DNA from: Pelagibacterales bacterium SAG-MED47
GTDB lineage: Bacteria > Pseudomonadota > Alphaproteobacteria > Pelagibacterales > Pelagibacteraceae
DNA length: 64,000 bases
Assembly: GCA_014653355.1 (NCBI GenBank)
Contig: JACWEO010000004.1
Coordinates: forward strand, 40,784 to 104,783
Direction of reading: 5' to 3'
Below, piece after piece: positions 35,183-45,116 of this stretch. Positions within the stretch are counted from its first letter, which is position 1; every line of letters begins with the position of its first letter. The notes under the pieces were generated by a model. It did no database searches. It had not been told where the DNA came from and saw only the letters and a list, made by a program, of their open reading frames with translations. The position numbers were made by a program, and so were the translations under genes.

Positions 35183-36568
35183 TTGAACTTAATATTATTT
35201 ACATTTATTGTTCTTCTAGGTTTCACAAGTTATTATTTTGGACGCAAAAAAGCATATACAATTCAATCTACAAAAAAAAGATTAACTGCATTACCACAAT
35301 TTTATGGTTATTATCTTGCAATCTGGTGTGCAATACCAGCCTTTATAATTTTTTCTTTATGGGCAATTTTCGAGCCCACAATTGTAAAACTATTAATCTT
35401 AAGTGATTATTCAAATCAAGGTTATCTTGATGATGAATTAAATTTAATATACGAAAAAACAAAAGCATTGTCTCGAGGTCAATTCACTGGAGAAATTACA
35501 CCTTTTATTGAGGCTTCAGCTGAAAAATATTTAAGTCTTCGATCAATAGCTCAAAGTTCAAAAGTTGTTATAGTATTATCTGCAATTATTGCCTCTGTTG
35601 CTTACGCATATAAAAGAATTTCATCTAATTCTAGAACAAGAGAACCAGTTGAAAAATTTTTAAACGCAGTTTTATTTACAGCTTCTTTAGCTGCAATATT
35701 AACTACTGTTGGAATAGTTTTCTCACTTATATTTCAAACTATAGATTTTTTTAAAGTAATTCCATTATTTGATTTTGTCTTTGGAACTCACTGGTATCCA
35801 GCAAAAGCTTTTGTTAGAGATTCTTCTGAGGCTTTAGATCCGACAATGTATTCCGATACTTTTGGAGCAGTCCCTATTTTTGCAGGTACTTTTTTTATTG
35901 CATTTATTGCTATGTGCGTTGCTATCCCAATTGGATTAATGAGTGGAATTTATTTAGCTGAATATGCATCATATAAAGTTAGACAATACGCAAAACCTTT
36001 AATTGAAATTTTAGCTGGTATACCAACAGTTGTTTATGGTTTTTTTGCTGCCCTAACTGTTGGCCCATTTTTAAAAGAATTAGGAACCTCTATGGGTCTT
36101 GAAGTTTCAGCTGAAAGTGCTTTAGCAGCAGGAGGGGTAATGGGCATTATGATCATACCATTTATTTCAAGTTTAAGTGACGATGTAATTACAAGTGTAC
36201 CTCAAAGTTTGAGAGATGGAAGTTATGCTATGGGAGCAACTAAATCAGAAACAATCAAGAGAGTTATTTTTCCCGCGGCATTGCCGGGGATAGTTGGATC
36301 TATTTTGCTTGGTGTTTCAAGAGCTATAGGAGAAACAATGATAGTTGTTATGGCCTCTGGTTTAGCTGCCAATTTAACTTTAAATCCATTAGAATCTACT
36401 TCAACAATTACAGCTCAAATTGTAGTTATTCTAATTGGTGACCAAGCTTTTGGTGATCCGAAAACGCAAGCTGCTTTTGCATTAGGTATGTCATTATTTT
36501 TAGTAACGCTTTGTTTAAATATTGTGGCCTTAAGAGTAGTTAAAAAATATAGAGAGAAATATGAATAA
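35183..36568 (+). CDS. pstC: Phosphate ABC transporter permease PstC
   Basis: This 461-residue permease is longer than the E. coli protein because of an N-terminal extension (about 1-210) with extra membrane segments and a charged loop, common in alphaproteobacteria. The core has AIPIGLMSGIYLAEYA, ILAGIPTVVYGFFA, and the EAA loop SLRDGSYAMGATKSETIKRV before ALPGIVGSILLGVSRAIGETM. The only suitable start is TTG at 35183, preceded by AAAGGAG about 6 bases upstream. The 3' end overlaps pstA by 8 bases. Confidence 0.95.
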   Translation: MNLILFTFIVLLGFTSYYFGRKKAYTIQSTKKRLTALPQFYGYYLAIWCAIPAFIIFSLWAIFEPTIVKLLILSDYSNQGYLDDELNLIYEKTKALSRGQFTGEITPFIEASAEKYLSLRSIAQSSKVVIVLSAIIASVAYAYKRISSNSRTREPVEKFLNAVLFTASLAAILTTVGIVFSLIFQTIDFFKVIPLFDFVFGTHWYPAKAFVRDSSEALDPTMYSDTFGAVPIFAGTFFIAFIAMCVAIPIGLMSGIYLAEYASYKVRQYAKPLIEILAGIPTVVYGFFAALTVGPFLKELGTSMGLEVSAESALAAGGVMGIMIIPFISSLSDDVITSVPQSLRDGSYAMGATKSETIKRVIFPAALPGIVGSILLGVSRAIGETMIVVMASGLAANLTLNPLESTSTITAQIVVILIGDQAFGDPKTQAAFALGMSLFLVTLCLNIVALRVVKKYREKYE

Positions 36569-37829
36569 AAATAAAGAACAATTATTAAATAAAAGATACA
36601 AGGCTGAGCAGAGATTTCGCTTATACGGTCAAAGTGCAATTTTTATGGCACTTTTATTTTTAACAATTTTTATTTTCAAAATTTTTTCAACTGGCTATTC
36701 AGCTTTTCAAAAAACTTGGCTCATTGTTCCAGTAACTTTTGATGCTGAATTAATGATGTTAGAACAAAACCCTTCTAAAGAGGACATACAAGACGCTGAT
36801 TATTACGATATAGCATTAAAATCAATGGCTGATTTAGATCTAAATGCCAATGAGGATCAAGAAAATGAATTGAAGAGAATGGTGTCTTATTTCTTCGAAA
36901 AAGAAATTAAAAATGAACTTTTAAATGACCCTAGTTTAATAGGAAAAACAAAAGAAGTTTATTTAACTGCTTCAGATGATTTAGATCAAGTTTTTAAAGG
37001 AAATTATCCAAGAGATTTACCCGAAGATCAAAGAAGAGTAAGCGATTATCAATTAAAAATTTTTGATCAACTTGTTGCAAATGGTAAGGTTGAAAGTAAA
37101 TTTAATATTAGTTTTTTTACAAATGCCGACTCAAGAGAAGCTGAACTAGCTGGAATAGCAAGTTCATTTATGGGCTCAATTTTTTCTATACTTGTTTGTT
37201 TAATGATAGCTTTTCCTGTAGCGGTTCTAGCAGCAATCTATCTTGAAGAATTTGCCCCTAAAAATAGATTTACTGATTTTATTGAAGTAAATATAAATAA
37301 CTTAGCAGCAGTTCCATCTATAGTTTTTGGTCTATTAGGGTTAGGAGTTTTATTGGCTATATTTCAACTGCCAAGGTCTACCCCATTAGTTGGAGGTATT
37401 ACTTTGTCCTTAATGACCTTACCAACAATAATCATAGCTGCCAGAGCATCTTTAAAAGCAGTTCCGCCAAGTATAAGAGAGGCAGCACTTGCTATGGGAG
37501 CAAGTCGAATGCAAACCACAATGCATCATACTGTTCCTCTTTCAATGCCTGGCACGTTATCAGGAACAATAATTGGTTTAGCTCAAGCTTTAGGAGAAAC
37601 CGCACCCCTCATTTTAATTGGAATGGTTGCTTTTGTTAACACGATACCTGGATCACCTATGGATCCTGCTGCAAGTTTACCAGTTCAAATTTATATTTGG
37701 GCTGAAAGTGCTGAAAGAGGATTTGTAGAAAAAGTTTCGGCATGTATAATGGTCCTTCTTGGCTTTTTAATAACAATGAACTTATTTGCCCAAATAATAA
37801 GACATAAGTTTGAGAAAAAATGGAGTTAA
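36561..37829 (+). CDS. pstA: Phosphate ABC transporter permease PstA
   Basis: This 422-residue permease has one N-terminal membrane segment (about 25-45), a periplasmic insert of about 150 residues rich in Asp and Glu (46-190), and the conserved transport core. The core includes [31 protein letters not shown], the EAA loop [19 protein letters not shown], and [19 protein letters not shown]. The insert makes it much longer than the E. coli protein. It pairs with PstC as the membrane channel and overlaps pstC by 8 bases. Confidence 0.95.
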   Translation: MNKNKEQLLNKRYKAEQRFRLYGQSAIFMALLFLTIFIFKIFSTGYSAFQKTWLIVPVTFDAELMMLEQNPSKEDIQDADYYDIALKSMADLDLNANEDQENELKRMVSYFFEKEIKNELLNDPSLIGKTKEVYLTASDDLDQVFKGNYPRDLPEDQRRVSDYQLKIFDQLVANGKVESKFNISFFTNADSREAELAGIASSFMGSIFSILVCLMIAFPVAVLAAIYLEEFAPKNRFTDFIEVNINNLAAVPSIVFGLLGLGVLLAIFQLPRSTPLVGGITLSLMTLPTIIIAARASLKAVPPSIREAALAMGASRMQTTMHHTVPLSMPGTLSGTIIGLAQALGETAPLILIGMVAFVNTIPGSPMDPAASLPVQIYIWAESAERGFVEKVSACIMVLLGFLITMNLFAQIIRHKFEKKWS

Positions 37830-37830
37830 A

Positions 37831-38586
37831 ATGATAAAGATTAAAGCAAAAGATGTTGATGTTTTTTACGGAAAAAAACAAGCACTCTTTAATATAAGTT
37901 TAGATATTGAGGAAAATCAAGTAACGGCATTAATTGGTCCATCTGGTTGTGGTAAATCAACTTTCCTAAGATGTCTTAATAGAATGAATGATGTAATTGA
38001 TATCTGCAGTGTTAAAGGAGAAATTTTAATTAATGACTTTAATATCAATGATAAAGGTTGTGATGTAGTAAGACTAAGAGAAAAAATTGGTATGGTTTTT
38101 CAAAAACCTAATCCTTTCCCAAAAACTTTATATGAAAATGTATCTTACGGTCCAACAATTCATGGTATAGCTCAATCAAAACAAGAAATGGATGAAATTG
38201 TTGAAACTAGCTTAAAAAAAGCTGCACTATGGGAAGAGGTAAAAGATAGGTTGCATGAACCTGGAACTGGATTATCTGGAGGGCAACAGCAAAGACTTTG
38301 TATTGCTAGAGCGATTTCTGTAAGACCAGAAGTTATATTAATGGATGAGCCTTGTTCAGCATTAGATCCTATAGCAACAGCACAAATTGAAGAATTGATT
38401 GATGAATTAAAAAAAGAGCACACAATAATAATTGTAACTCATTCTATGGCTCAAGCGGCACGTGTATCTCAAAATACAGGTTTTTTTCACTTAGGACAAT
38501 TGATAGAACATGGATCTACTGATAAAATATTTAAGAATCCTGATAATAAAAAAACCCAGGACTATATAACCGGGAGGTTTGGATAA
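37831..38586 (+). CDS. pstB: Phosphate ABC transporter ATP-binding protein PstB
   Basis: This 251-residue ATPase drives the Pst importer. Walker [10 protein letters not shown] is at 36-44, followed by [10 protein letters not shown] typical of PstB. The Q loop lies in [17 protein letters not shown], the signature is [15 protein letters not shown], Walker B is [16 protein letters not shown], and the H loop is [10 protein letters not shown] at 37831, one base after pstA, is chosen. A TTG seven codons earlier lies inside pstA and adds nothing conserved. Its last base is the first base of phoU's ATG. Confidence 0.97.
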   Translation: MIKIKAKDVDVFYGKKQALFNISLDIEENQVTALIGPSGCGKSTFLRCLNRMNDVIDICSVKGEILINDFNINDKGCDVVRLREKIGMVFQKPNPFPKTLYENVSYGPTIHGIAQSKQEMDEIVETSLKKAALWEEVKDRLHEPGTGLSGGQQQRLCIARAISVRPEVILMDEPCSALDPIATAQIEELIDELKKEHTIIIVTHSMAQAARVSQNTGFFHLGQLIEHGSTDKIFKNPDNKKTQDYITGRFG

Positions 38587-39293
38587 TGTCTGAAGCACCA
38601 CATACAGTTAAATCTTACGAAGAAGAACTAAAAAACCTGAATGCTAATATAATTAAAATGGGAAGTGCATGTGAGGATGCTTTAGGTAAAGCAATTCAAG
38701 CCATCACAACGAGAAATAGCGATATTGCAGAAAATGTAATTCAAGATGATGAAAAAATAGATAAATATGAAGCCTTGATTGAACAACAAGTTGTAAATTT
38801 AATTGCTTTAAGACAACCTATGGCAATTGATTTAAGAGAGACAGTAACGGCTTTGAAAATGTCTTCAGATTTAGAAAGAATAGGTGATTTATCAAAAAAT
38901 ATATCCAAGAGAACACTTTTGCTAAATGAAAATCTTCCAAAGAATTTGGTAGATTCACTAAATAGAGTATCTACCAATGTTCAAAAACAATTAAAATCAA
39001 CATTAGACGCTTATTTAGAAAGATCTGCGCCAATGGCAGTAAATGTTTGGGAAGGTGATGAGCAAATAGATGATCTTACAAATCTTTGTATGCAAGAAGT
39101 TATAAAATATCTTAAAGAAAATGAAAAAAATTTAGAGGATGGAACTCACTTGTTGTTTGTGACCAAAAATGTTGAGCGTATTGGTGATCATACTACAAAT
39201 GTTGCAGAACAAATTTATTATTTAGTTAAAGGTGAATATTTAGAAGGTGACAGACCTAAGGGCACTGAGCCAATTGTAACTGGAGAAAAATGA
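38586..39293 (+). CDS. phoU: Phosphate transport system regulator PhoU
   Basis: This 235-residue all-helical protein consists of two three-helix repeats. Each carries a metal-binding E/D-rich helix: DLRETVTALKMSSDLERIGD in the first, and VTKNVERIGDHTTNVAEQI in the second. PhoU couples the state of PstSCAB to PhoR and restrains both transport and the Pho response. It overlaps pstB by one base and is followed three bases later by phoB. Confidence 0.96.
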   Translation: MSEAPHTVKSYEEELKNLNANIIKMGSACEDALGKAIQAITTRNSDIAENVIQDDEKIDKYEALIEQQVVNLIALRQPMAIDLRETVTALKMSSDLERIGDLSKNISKRTLLLNENLPKNLVDSLNRVSTNVQKQLKSTLDAYLERSAPMAVNVWEGDEQIDDLTNLCMQEVIKYLKENEKNLEDGTHLLFVTKNVERIGDHTTNVAEQIYYLVKGEYLEGDRPKGTEPIVTGEK

Positions 39294-39296
39294 TTT

Positions 39297-39980
39297 ATGT
39301 CAGCTCATGTTTTCATAGCTGAAGATGAAGCATCAATTGTTAGTTTGTTAAAGTATAATCTTGAAAAAGAAGGTTATAAAGTCAGTCATTCAGAAAATGG
39401 AGAAGATGCTCTTAAACAAATAAAATCAAAACAGCCAGATTTGATATTAATGGATTGGATGTTACCTGAATTATCTGGTGTTGAAATTTGTAAAAACTTA
39501 AAAAAAGATAATAAGTTTAATGATATTCCTATCATTATGTTAACTGCAAAAGGGGAGGAAGAAGACAAAATAAAAGCATTTGATACAGGTGCAGATGATT
39601 ATGTAACTAAACCTTTTAGTCAAAAAGAATTAAATGCTAGAATTAAATCTTTATTGAGAAGATCTAAGCCTCAATCATCATCAGACATTGTAGAATTTAC
39701 TGATTTAAAAATAGATCGTATTACAAAAAGAGTTTATAGAAAAGATAAGGAAATTACTTTAGGTCCAACTGAATTTAAACTATTAGATTTTTTTATCAAA
39801 AATCCAAAAAGAGTTTATTCAAGAGAACAACTTTTAAATAATGTTTGGGGGGAAGATATATATGTTGAGTCTAGAACAGTAGATGTTCATATTAGAAGAT
39901 TAAGACAAGCAATTAACATACAAAATACAAAACCTTTAATTAGAACAGTGAGATCAGCTGGTTATTCTTTAGAGTCTTGA
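39297..39980 (+). CDS. phoB: Phosphate regulon response regulator PhoB
   Basis: This 227-residue OmpR-type regulator has a receiver domain (about 1-120) with acidic pocket EDE at 9-11 and phospho-acceptor Asp53 in LILMDWMLPE, and a switch Lys in YVTKPF. The winged-helix domain (about 130-227) has LGPTEFKLLDFFIKNPKRV and the recognition helix region ESRTVDVHIRRLRQAI. It should bind the direct-repeat boxes found at 30.1, 33.3, 34.0 and 46.4 kb. Its 3' end overlaps the convergent sixA by 19 bases. Confidence 0.96.
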   Translation: MSAHVFIAEDEASIVSLLKYNLEKEGYKVSHSENGEDALKQIKSKQPDLILMDWMLPELSGVEICKNLKKDNKFNDIPIIMLTAKGEEEDKIKAFDTGADDYVTKPFSQKELNARIKSLLRRSKPQSSSDIVEFTDLKIDRITKRVYRKDKEITLGPTEFKLLDFFIKNPKRVYSREQLLNNVWGEDIYVESRTVDVHIRRLRQAINIQNTKPLIRTVRSAGYSLES

Positions 39981-40486
39981 AGATCTTTGGGTCTTATAAA
40001 TTCTTTTAATACTCCTTTTTTCTCAACTTCACTCCAGGATTTAATATCAAACTCAATTTTTGCAAATGCTGCTGTTGGGAATTTATAATTCATCAGTTTA
40101 AAATTATTCGTATTATGATTTTTTGTGAGAATTCGTACTAAATTTTCTACTGATGGTTCATGGTTTATAATCAAAATTGATTTATATTCACTGGATATTT
40201 CTTTAATTTTTTTTATAATTGCATTCTCATCAACTAAATATAAATCTTTTGAAAAATTAACTTTTTTTGGTTTATTAATTTTCTTGGATAAAATTTGAAA
40301 AGTTTTTTTTGATCTTTTTGATGGTGAAATTAATGCATAATCAAATTTAAATTTTTTTTTAACAAAAAATTCACAAATCATTTTTGCATTTTTCTTGCCT
40401 CTTTTACTTAGTCGTCTATCAAAATCATTAACATTTAAATCATCCCAACTAGATTTTGCGTGCCTCATGACGTATAATTGATACAT
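39962..40486 (-). CDS. sixA: SixA-type phosphohistidine phosphatase (histidine phosphatase superfamily)
   Basis: This protein of about 174 residues has the RHG-type motif LYVMRHAKSSWDD at the N-terminus (catalytic His9). DRRLSKRGKKNAKMI, ALISPSKRSKKTFQIL and ILIINHEPSVENLVRIL follow, the last holding the second catalytic His. SixA enzymes remove phosphate from histidine phosphotransfer proteins. I chose ATG at 40486 because the longer frame starting at 40579 adds 31 residues that overlap ppk and have no family match. It overlaps phoB tail to tail and is divergent from ppk. Confidence 0.85.
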   Translation of the reverse strand: MYQLYVMRHAKSSWDDLNVNDFDRRLSKRGKKNAKMICEFFVKKKFKFDYALISPSKRSKKTFQILSKKINKPKKVNFSKDLYLVDENAIIKKIKEISSEYKSILIINHEPSVENLVRILTKNHNTNNFKLMNYKFPTAAFAKIEFDIKSWSEVEKKGVLKEFIRPKDLQDSKE

Positions 40487-40499
40487 AAAATCTAAATAT

Positions 40500-42656
40500 A
40501 TGACTGCTTTAAAAAAACAACATAAAGAAGAGTTGAAATCTAAATATATAAATAGAGAGCTTTCTTGGTTAAAATTCAACGATAGAGTACTTCTAGAAGC
40601 ACAAAATACTGAAAATCCTCTTTATGAAAGAGTAAAATTTTTATCAATTGCTGGGTCTAATCTAGATGAATTTTTTATGGTCCGAGTTGCTGGATTATAT
40701 AGTCAAATAAAACAAGAAGTTGACTCATTAAGTTCTGATGGTTTGACACCTGATGAACAGATGGAAGAGGTAGTACTTGAAACTAAGAATTTATTAAAAA
40801 AACAGAACAAAATTTTTACTCAACTGATTGTAGAATTAAAAAAAAATAATATCAGTTTAGTTAAACCAGTTAATTTAAATACTAAGGATAAAAAAAAACT
40901 TCTAGAAATATTTAAAGAAGAGATTTACCCTTTATTAACACCATCAGCGATTGATCCTGCGCACCCATTTCCATTTATAATCAATCAAGGAAGAGCACTT
41001 GTAATGAAGTTAAGAAAAAAAAATAAAAAAAGGATTTTAAACTCGATAATAGTAATTCCAAAAGCACTATCTAGATTTATTGAAATAGAGTCTTCTAAAA
41101 ATCATAAGAAGTTTGTTATTATAGATGACATTATAAGTTTTTTTGCTAATGAAATTTTTCCAGATCATGATTTAGAAAAGAAAATGATTTTTAGAGTAAT
41201 TAGAGATAGCGACGTAGAGATTCAAGAAGAAGCGGAAGATTTAGTTAGATCTTTTGAATTAGCTTTAAAAAGACGAAGAACGGGTGATATTGTTCGTTTA
41301 GAGATCCTCGAAAATAGCGATAATGAATTGGTAAAATTTATAACTAATAAATTAGAAATAAATCCTGACTATATTTATGATATATATGGCCTTGTTGGAA
41401 TTCAAGACATAGATCAAATATGTAAAGTAAAAAATCCAAAATTAAGATTTAAACATTTTACACCTAGAGAAGTTGAAAGATTAAAAGAATATAATGATAA
41501 TTTTTTTGAAACTATCAAAAAGAAAGATTTAGTTGTTCATCATCCTTTTGAAACGTTTGACTCAGTAATTGAATTTTTAAACCAAGCAGCAAATGATAAA
41601 AAAGTTATAGCCATAAAACAAACGTTATATAGAACAACTTTAGACTCACCAATAGTTAAAGCTTTAATAACAGCTGCAGAAAATGGAAAAACAGTTACCG
41701 CTTTAATTGAAATTAAAGCTAGATTTGATGAGGAAGCTAATATTCAACTATCAAGAAGCTTAGAAAAAGTAGGTGTCCAAATTGTTTATGGTTTTGCCAA
41801 ATATAAAACCCATGCGAAATCATCATTAGTTTTAAGAAGAGAACAAGGAAAAATACAAACTTATTTTCATTTAGGAACCGGCAATTATCATCCTGTAAAT
41901 GCTAAAATTTATACTGATTTGTCTTTATTTAGTTGTGATAAGAAAATGGCATCAGATGTTGAAAAGTTTTTCAATTATGTAACCGGTTACGCAAAACCAA
42001 AAAATCTTAATAAAATTTCTATTTCGCCAGTAAATATGAGACAAACCTTAAATGAAAATATTGATGCTGAAATTAGAAATTCTAAAAATGGGAAATTTGC
42101 AGCTATTTGGGCAAAAATGAACTCTTTAGTAGATCCAGAAATTATTGATAAACTTTATGAAGCTTCGAATGCTGGTGTAAAAATTCATTTATTTGTGAGG
42201 GGTGTTTGTTGTTTAAGACCAGGAGTTAAAGATAGATCAGAAAACATAGTTGTAAAAAGTATCATAGGAAGATTTTTGGAGCATTCTAGAATTTATTGTT
42301 TTAGTAACGGTACTAAAAAAATGCCTAATAGAAATGCAAAAGTATTTATATCTTCAGCTGATTTAATGCCAAGAAATTTAAATAGAAGAGTAGAACTTCT
42401 AGTGCCAATTGAAAATGAAACCGTTCATGAACAGATTTTAGATCAAATAATGTTAGCAAATTATCTCGATACTAATCAGAGCTGGGAGCTCAATGCTGAT
42501 GGTAATTACAAAAAAATTAAATATAGTAAGAGCGATTCCTTTTCAGCTCATGAATACTTTATGAATAACCCGAGCTTATCTGGAAGGGGTAAAGCTAAAT
42601 TAAAAATGCAGCCTAAACAACTGCACTTAAGATTGATTAAAAGTGGAAGTAATTAA
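40500..42656 (+). CDS. ppk: Polyphosphate kinase 1
   Basis: This 718-residue PPK1 makes and uses polyphosphate from ATP. The N-terminal domain begins YINRELSWLKFNDRVLLEA and contains ISIAGSNLDEFFMVRVAGL-like text. The catalytic half has YRTTLDSPIVKALITAAENGK, KTHAKSSLVLRR (the family's phosphorylated histidine), TYFHLGTGNYHPVNAKIYTDL in pieces, and HSRIYCFSNG. ppx follows with a 14-base overlap, giving a synthesis and breakdown pair next to the pst-pho genes. I see no Pho-box unit just upstream of its start. Confidence 0.96.
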   Translation: MTALKKQHKEELKSKYINRELSWLKFNDRVLLEAQNTENPLYERVKFLSIAGSNLDEFFMVRVAGLYSQIKQEVDSLSSDGLTPDEQMEEVVLETKNLLKKQNKIFTQLIVELKKNNISLVKPVNLNTKDKKKLLEIFKEEIYPLLTPSAIDPAHPFPFIINQGRALVMKLRKKNKKRILNSIIVIPKALSRFIEIESSKNHKKFVIIDDIISFFANEIFPDHDLEKKMIFRVIRDSDVEIQEEAEDLVRSFELALKRRRTGDIVRLEILENSDNELVKFITNKLEINPDYIYDIYGLVGIQDIDQICKVKNPKLRFKHFTPREVERLKEYNDNFFETIKKKDLVVHHPFETFDSVIEFLNQAANDKKVIAIKQTLYRTTLDSPIVKALITAAENGKTVTALIEIKARFDEEANIQLSRSLEKVGVQIVYGFAKYKTHAKSSLVLRREQGKIQTYFHLGTGNYHPVNAKIYTDLSLFSCDKKMASDVEKFFNYVTGYAKPKNLNKISISPVNMRQTLNENIDAEIRNSKNGKFAAIWAKMNSLVDPEIIDKLYEASNAGVKIHLFVRGVCCLRPGVKDRSENIVVKSIIGRFLEHSRIYCFSNGTKKMPNRNAKVFISSADLMPRNLNRRVELLVPIENETVHEQILDQIMLANYLDTNQSWELNADGNYKKIKYSKSDSFSAHEYFMNNPSLSGRGKAKLKMQPKQLHLRLIKSGSN

Positions 42657-44154
42657 AAGTAAAAATAGTTTAAAATTAAAACAGGCAAAATTAGCTATAA
42701 TAGACATTGGATCAAACTCTATAAGAATGCTAATTTATGAAGATTTCAGTTCTTCTCGTGTGCCTTTTTTTAATGAAAAAGCAGTTTGTGAACTTGGAAA
42801 AAATTTAGATAAATCCAAAAAACTTCACAGATCTGGTACCGAATATGCTTTAAAAGTTTTAAAAAGATTTTCTGAAATTTTAAATGTTTCAAAAATCACA
42901 AATCTAAAGATTATTGCAACAGCAGTTATAAGAGAAGCAACTGATACAAAACCTTTTATTGATGAAGTTGAAAAACTTTTTAAAACTAAGATTAATATAT
43001 TATCAGGTGAAGAAGAAGCTACATGCTCAGCTGAGGGAGTAAAAATAGGTTTTGAAAATGTTGATGGATTAGTTGCCGATCTGGGTGGTGGTAGTTTGGA
43101 GTTAGCCCGAGTTGAAAACAATATAGTAACAAATAAGACCTCATTACCCGTCGGTCTTTTAAGATTAATGAATAATCCAATAGTTAAAAAAAGAAATTTA
43201 GCAAAATATATTAAAAAATTATTAAGAGATGAAAAATGGCTCTCAAAAAAGAAGTTTAATAATCTATATTTAGTTGGAGGTACTTGGCGAGCATTATTTA
43301 AGTTACATCTTTTTCAAAATAATCATCCAGTACATATAATTCATCAATATAGTATTGATAATAACGTTTTATCTAAGTTTGTTGAAAAAATTTCTTCTTT
43401 TAATAAATCCAAACTTAAAACAGTTGAGTATATTTCAAAATCTAGAACATCATATTTGCCTTATAGCTGTATTATACTTGATGAAATTATGAAACTTTCA
43501 AATCCAAAAAAAATTATTTGTTCTATAAGTGGTTTGCGTGAAGGATCTTTATCGATTGAATATTTTAAAGATGTAAAAGAATCTGAAATCTTTTACAAAG
43601 CACTTGAGAAGGTTGCGCAAAAAAGAGGTGATCTAGGATCAAATTATAAAAAATATTATGATTTTATTCAGCCAGTTTTTGAAGGTAATGAGCACTTTAA
43701 TAAGAAATTATTATATCTGGCATGTGTATTAAGTCATATGGATTGGGGATTGGGAGCATTTCAAAAGGCTGAATTGGTATTTCAAGAAACTATAAATACT
43801 CCGTTACTCAGATTGACTCATAAAGAAAGAATACAATTAGCTTTGTCATGCTATTGGCGGTACTGTAGTATCAAGTATAATCCAAAGATAGAGTATCTAA
43901 CTTTTTTGAATAATAATGAAATTTTTTCAAGTAAACAAGTGGGAGCAGCATTGAGATTTTCACAATCATTGACCTCGATATCTACGATATTTCTTGAAGA
44001 GTTTAAATTGTATAAAAGAGGTAATGCTGTATTTTTAAAAATTCCATCACAACATCAAGAAATAATCTCAAAACAAGTTACCAAAAGATTTAAAGCTCTT
44101 GCTAGAGAATTATTTTTAGAACCAAGAGTAATTTATTCTAATAATTCAAAATAA
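42643..44154 (+). CDS. ppx: Exopolyphosphatase / guanosine pentaphosphate phosphohydrolase family
   Basis: This 503-residue Ppx/GppA protein has the actin-like ATPase-fold motifs LAIIDIGSNSIRMLIYE, ATAVIREATD, LSGEEEATCSAEGVKIGF and ADLGGGSLELARV. A C-terminal HD-like helical region follows (about 320-490), with LACVLSHMDWGLGAFQKAE. It releases phosphate from polyphosphate ends, and some members also act on pppGpp. The start is GTG at 42643 inside ppk, so the two are co-expressed. SpoT at 16 kb supplies the possible alternative substrate. Confidence 0.93.
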   Translation: MEVIKSKNSLKLKQAKLAIIDIGSNSIRMLIYEDFSSSRVPFFNEKAVCELGKNLDKSKKLHRSGTEYALKVLKRFSEILNVSKITNLKIIATAVIREATDTKPFIDEVEKLFKTKINILSGEEEATCSAEGVKIGFENVDGLVADLGGGSLELARVENNIVTNKTSLPVGLLRLMNNPIVKKRNLAKYIKKLLRDEKWLSKKKFNNLYLVGGTWRALFKLHLFQNNHPVHIIHQYSIDNNVLSKFVEKISSFNKSKLKTVEYISKSRTSYLPYSCIILDEIMKLSNPKKIICSISGLREGSLSIEYFKDVKESEIFYKALEKVAQKRGDLGSNYKKYYDFIQPVFEGNEHFNKKLLYLACVLSHMDWGLGAFQKAELVFQETINTPLLRLTHKERIQLALSCYWRYCSIKYNPKIEYLTFLNNNEIFSSKQVGAALRFSQSLTSISTIFLEEFKLYKRGNAVFLKIPSQHQEIISKQVTKRFKALARELFLEPRVIYSNNSK

Positions 44155-44286
44155 ACTTAAATTAATTAAACTTTAACAATAAGTAAATAATTTTGTAACT
44201 TAGTTTATCTATAAAAGTCTTAACAGAATTTAAAATACTAAGTCTCATTATTTTCTTCCTAGAAATTAAATTTTGTTAATTAACTA

Positions 44287-44320
44287 ATTACTTCCTTCTC
44301 TTTATTGAGAGGGAAGTAAT
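44287..44320. terminator. Perfect 14-bp hairpin between ppx and a small basic protein gene
   Basis: ATTACTTCC (44287-44295) pairs with GGAAGTAAT (44312-44320). The stem continues inward through TTCTC/GAGAG, with one T-G pair, to the loop TTTATT. It lies 133 bases after ppx and 19 bases after the stop of the minus-strand gene. A bidirectional terminator is the simplest reading, although neither side has a proper T run. The rest of the 184-base gap holds no gene I can support. Confidence 0.6.
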
Positions 44321-44338
44321 AAGACGATTTATTTGATA

Positions 44339-44545
44339 TTAATTATTTATAGATGCAGGAGACTGCTCTGCTTTTTTAGCAAGTTTTTTTGCTTTTTTTT
44401 CTGCAACTTTCTTTTCTAGAGCAGCAATTTTAATATTAACTTTTGACAATTTTTTTTCTTTAGCCGTAATTTTATTTTTCAATCTATCAATTGTTTTTAC
44501 GATTATTGTTTTTTTCTTCTCATTTTTTTTTAATTTTTTTCCCAT
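44339..44545 (-). CDS. Small lysine-rich coiled-coil protein, unknown function
   Basis: This 68-residue, strongly basic protein is about 40% Lys and has a heptad-like pattern from residue 15 on (IIVKTIDRLKNKITAKEKK, then IKIAALEKKVAEKKAKKLA), ending AEQSPASINN. It could bind nucleic acid, like H1/HU-type tails, or be a coiled-coil adaptor; neither is shown. I chose the ATG at 44545 because GGAGG lies 5-9 bases upstream, the best Shine-Dalgarno site in this part. The longer frame starting at 44557 would place its own start across that site. A strong hairpin follows the gene. Good ribosome binding and a terminator argue it is real. Confidence 0.75.
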   Translation of the reverse strand: MGKKLKKNEKKKTIIVKTIDRLKNKITAKEKKLSKVNIKIAALEKKVAEKKAKKLAKKAEQSPASINN

Positions 44546-44624
44546 TTCTACCTCCAAACTTTTAGATGATTAATTTAATCACATAATTCATAAATCTGAA
44601 AGCTAATTTGATACAACCTGTAGT

Positions 44625-45116
44625 TTATTGATTTTTAAGATTTGTTATTAGATATAAAAACATTGCTATATGAGAACTATTATTGAATTTTTGATTTAAT
44701 ATTAATTTAAATATATCGCTTTGATTAAACAGATGAATTTTTATACCTTTTTCTGGCTTTGAAATTTTTGTTAAGTCTTTCGTAAAATAACCAGTAATTT
44801 TAGTAGTTAATCGCCCAGGCTCAGTATAAAAAGTTATAATTTTACTCAATTTTGATCTTGATTTATATCCTGTTTCTTCTTTTAATTCTTTATGAGCTGA
44901 TTGCAGAGTTGTTTCTTTTTTTTCTACTATCCCAGAAGGAAACTCATAATTAATTTTGTTAATCGGAACTCTTTTTTGAGAAACTACTATATATTTGTCT
45001 TTAATCTTAGGTATTACTAATGAAAGATTAGAAGTTTCAAGATAATGATAAAACTCTTTTTTCTTAAATTTTTTGTTAATTAAACTTATTTGATTGGTAA
45101 GTTTTATATTTTTCAA
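44625..45116 (-). CDS. Nudix hydrolase
   Basis: This 163-residue protein has a Nudix box GIVEKKETTLQSAHKELKEE followed by TGY (about residues 67-89). It fits G-x5-E-x7-R-E-U-x-E-E-x-G-U except that the Arg is Lys (KELKEETGY). The acidic metal-binding residues are intact. EFPSG before the box and TEPGRLTTKITGYFTKDL after it resemble ADP-ribose/ADP-sugar pyrophosphatases. It is the last gene of the arsenate/aquaporin run and overlaps the aquaporin gene by four bases. Substrate unknown. Confidence 0.85.
   Translation of the reverse strand: MKNIKLTNQISLINKKFKKKEFYHYLETSNLSLVIPKIKDKYIVVSQKRVPINKINYEFPSGIVEKKETTLQSAHKELKEETGYKSRSKLSKIITFYTEPGRLTTKITGYFTKDLTKISKPEKGIKIHLFNQSDIFKLILNQKFNNSSHIAMFLYLITNLKNQ

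Noticed and set aside
40487..40579. Longer sixA start at 40579
   Set aside because: It would overlap ppk by 80 bases, and the histidine phosphatase motif begins right after the ATG at 40486.
44172..44200. TTTAACA and TGTAACT units 22 bases apart after ppx, like a Pho box
   Set aside because: The middle unit of the 11-base phase (GTAAATA) does not match and no gene lies downstream on that strand; kept only as a remark in the small-RNA finding.
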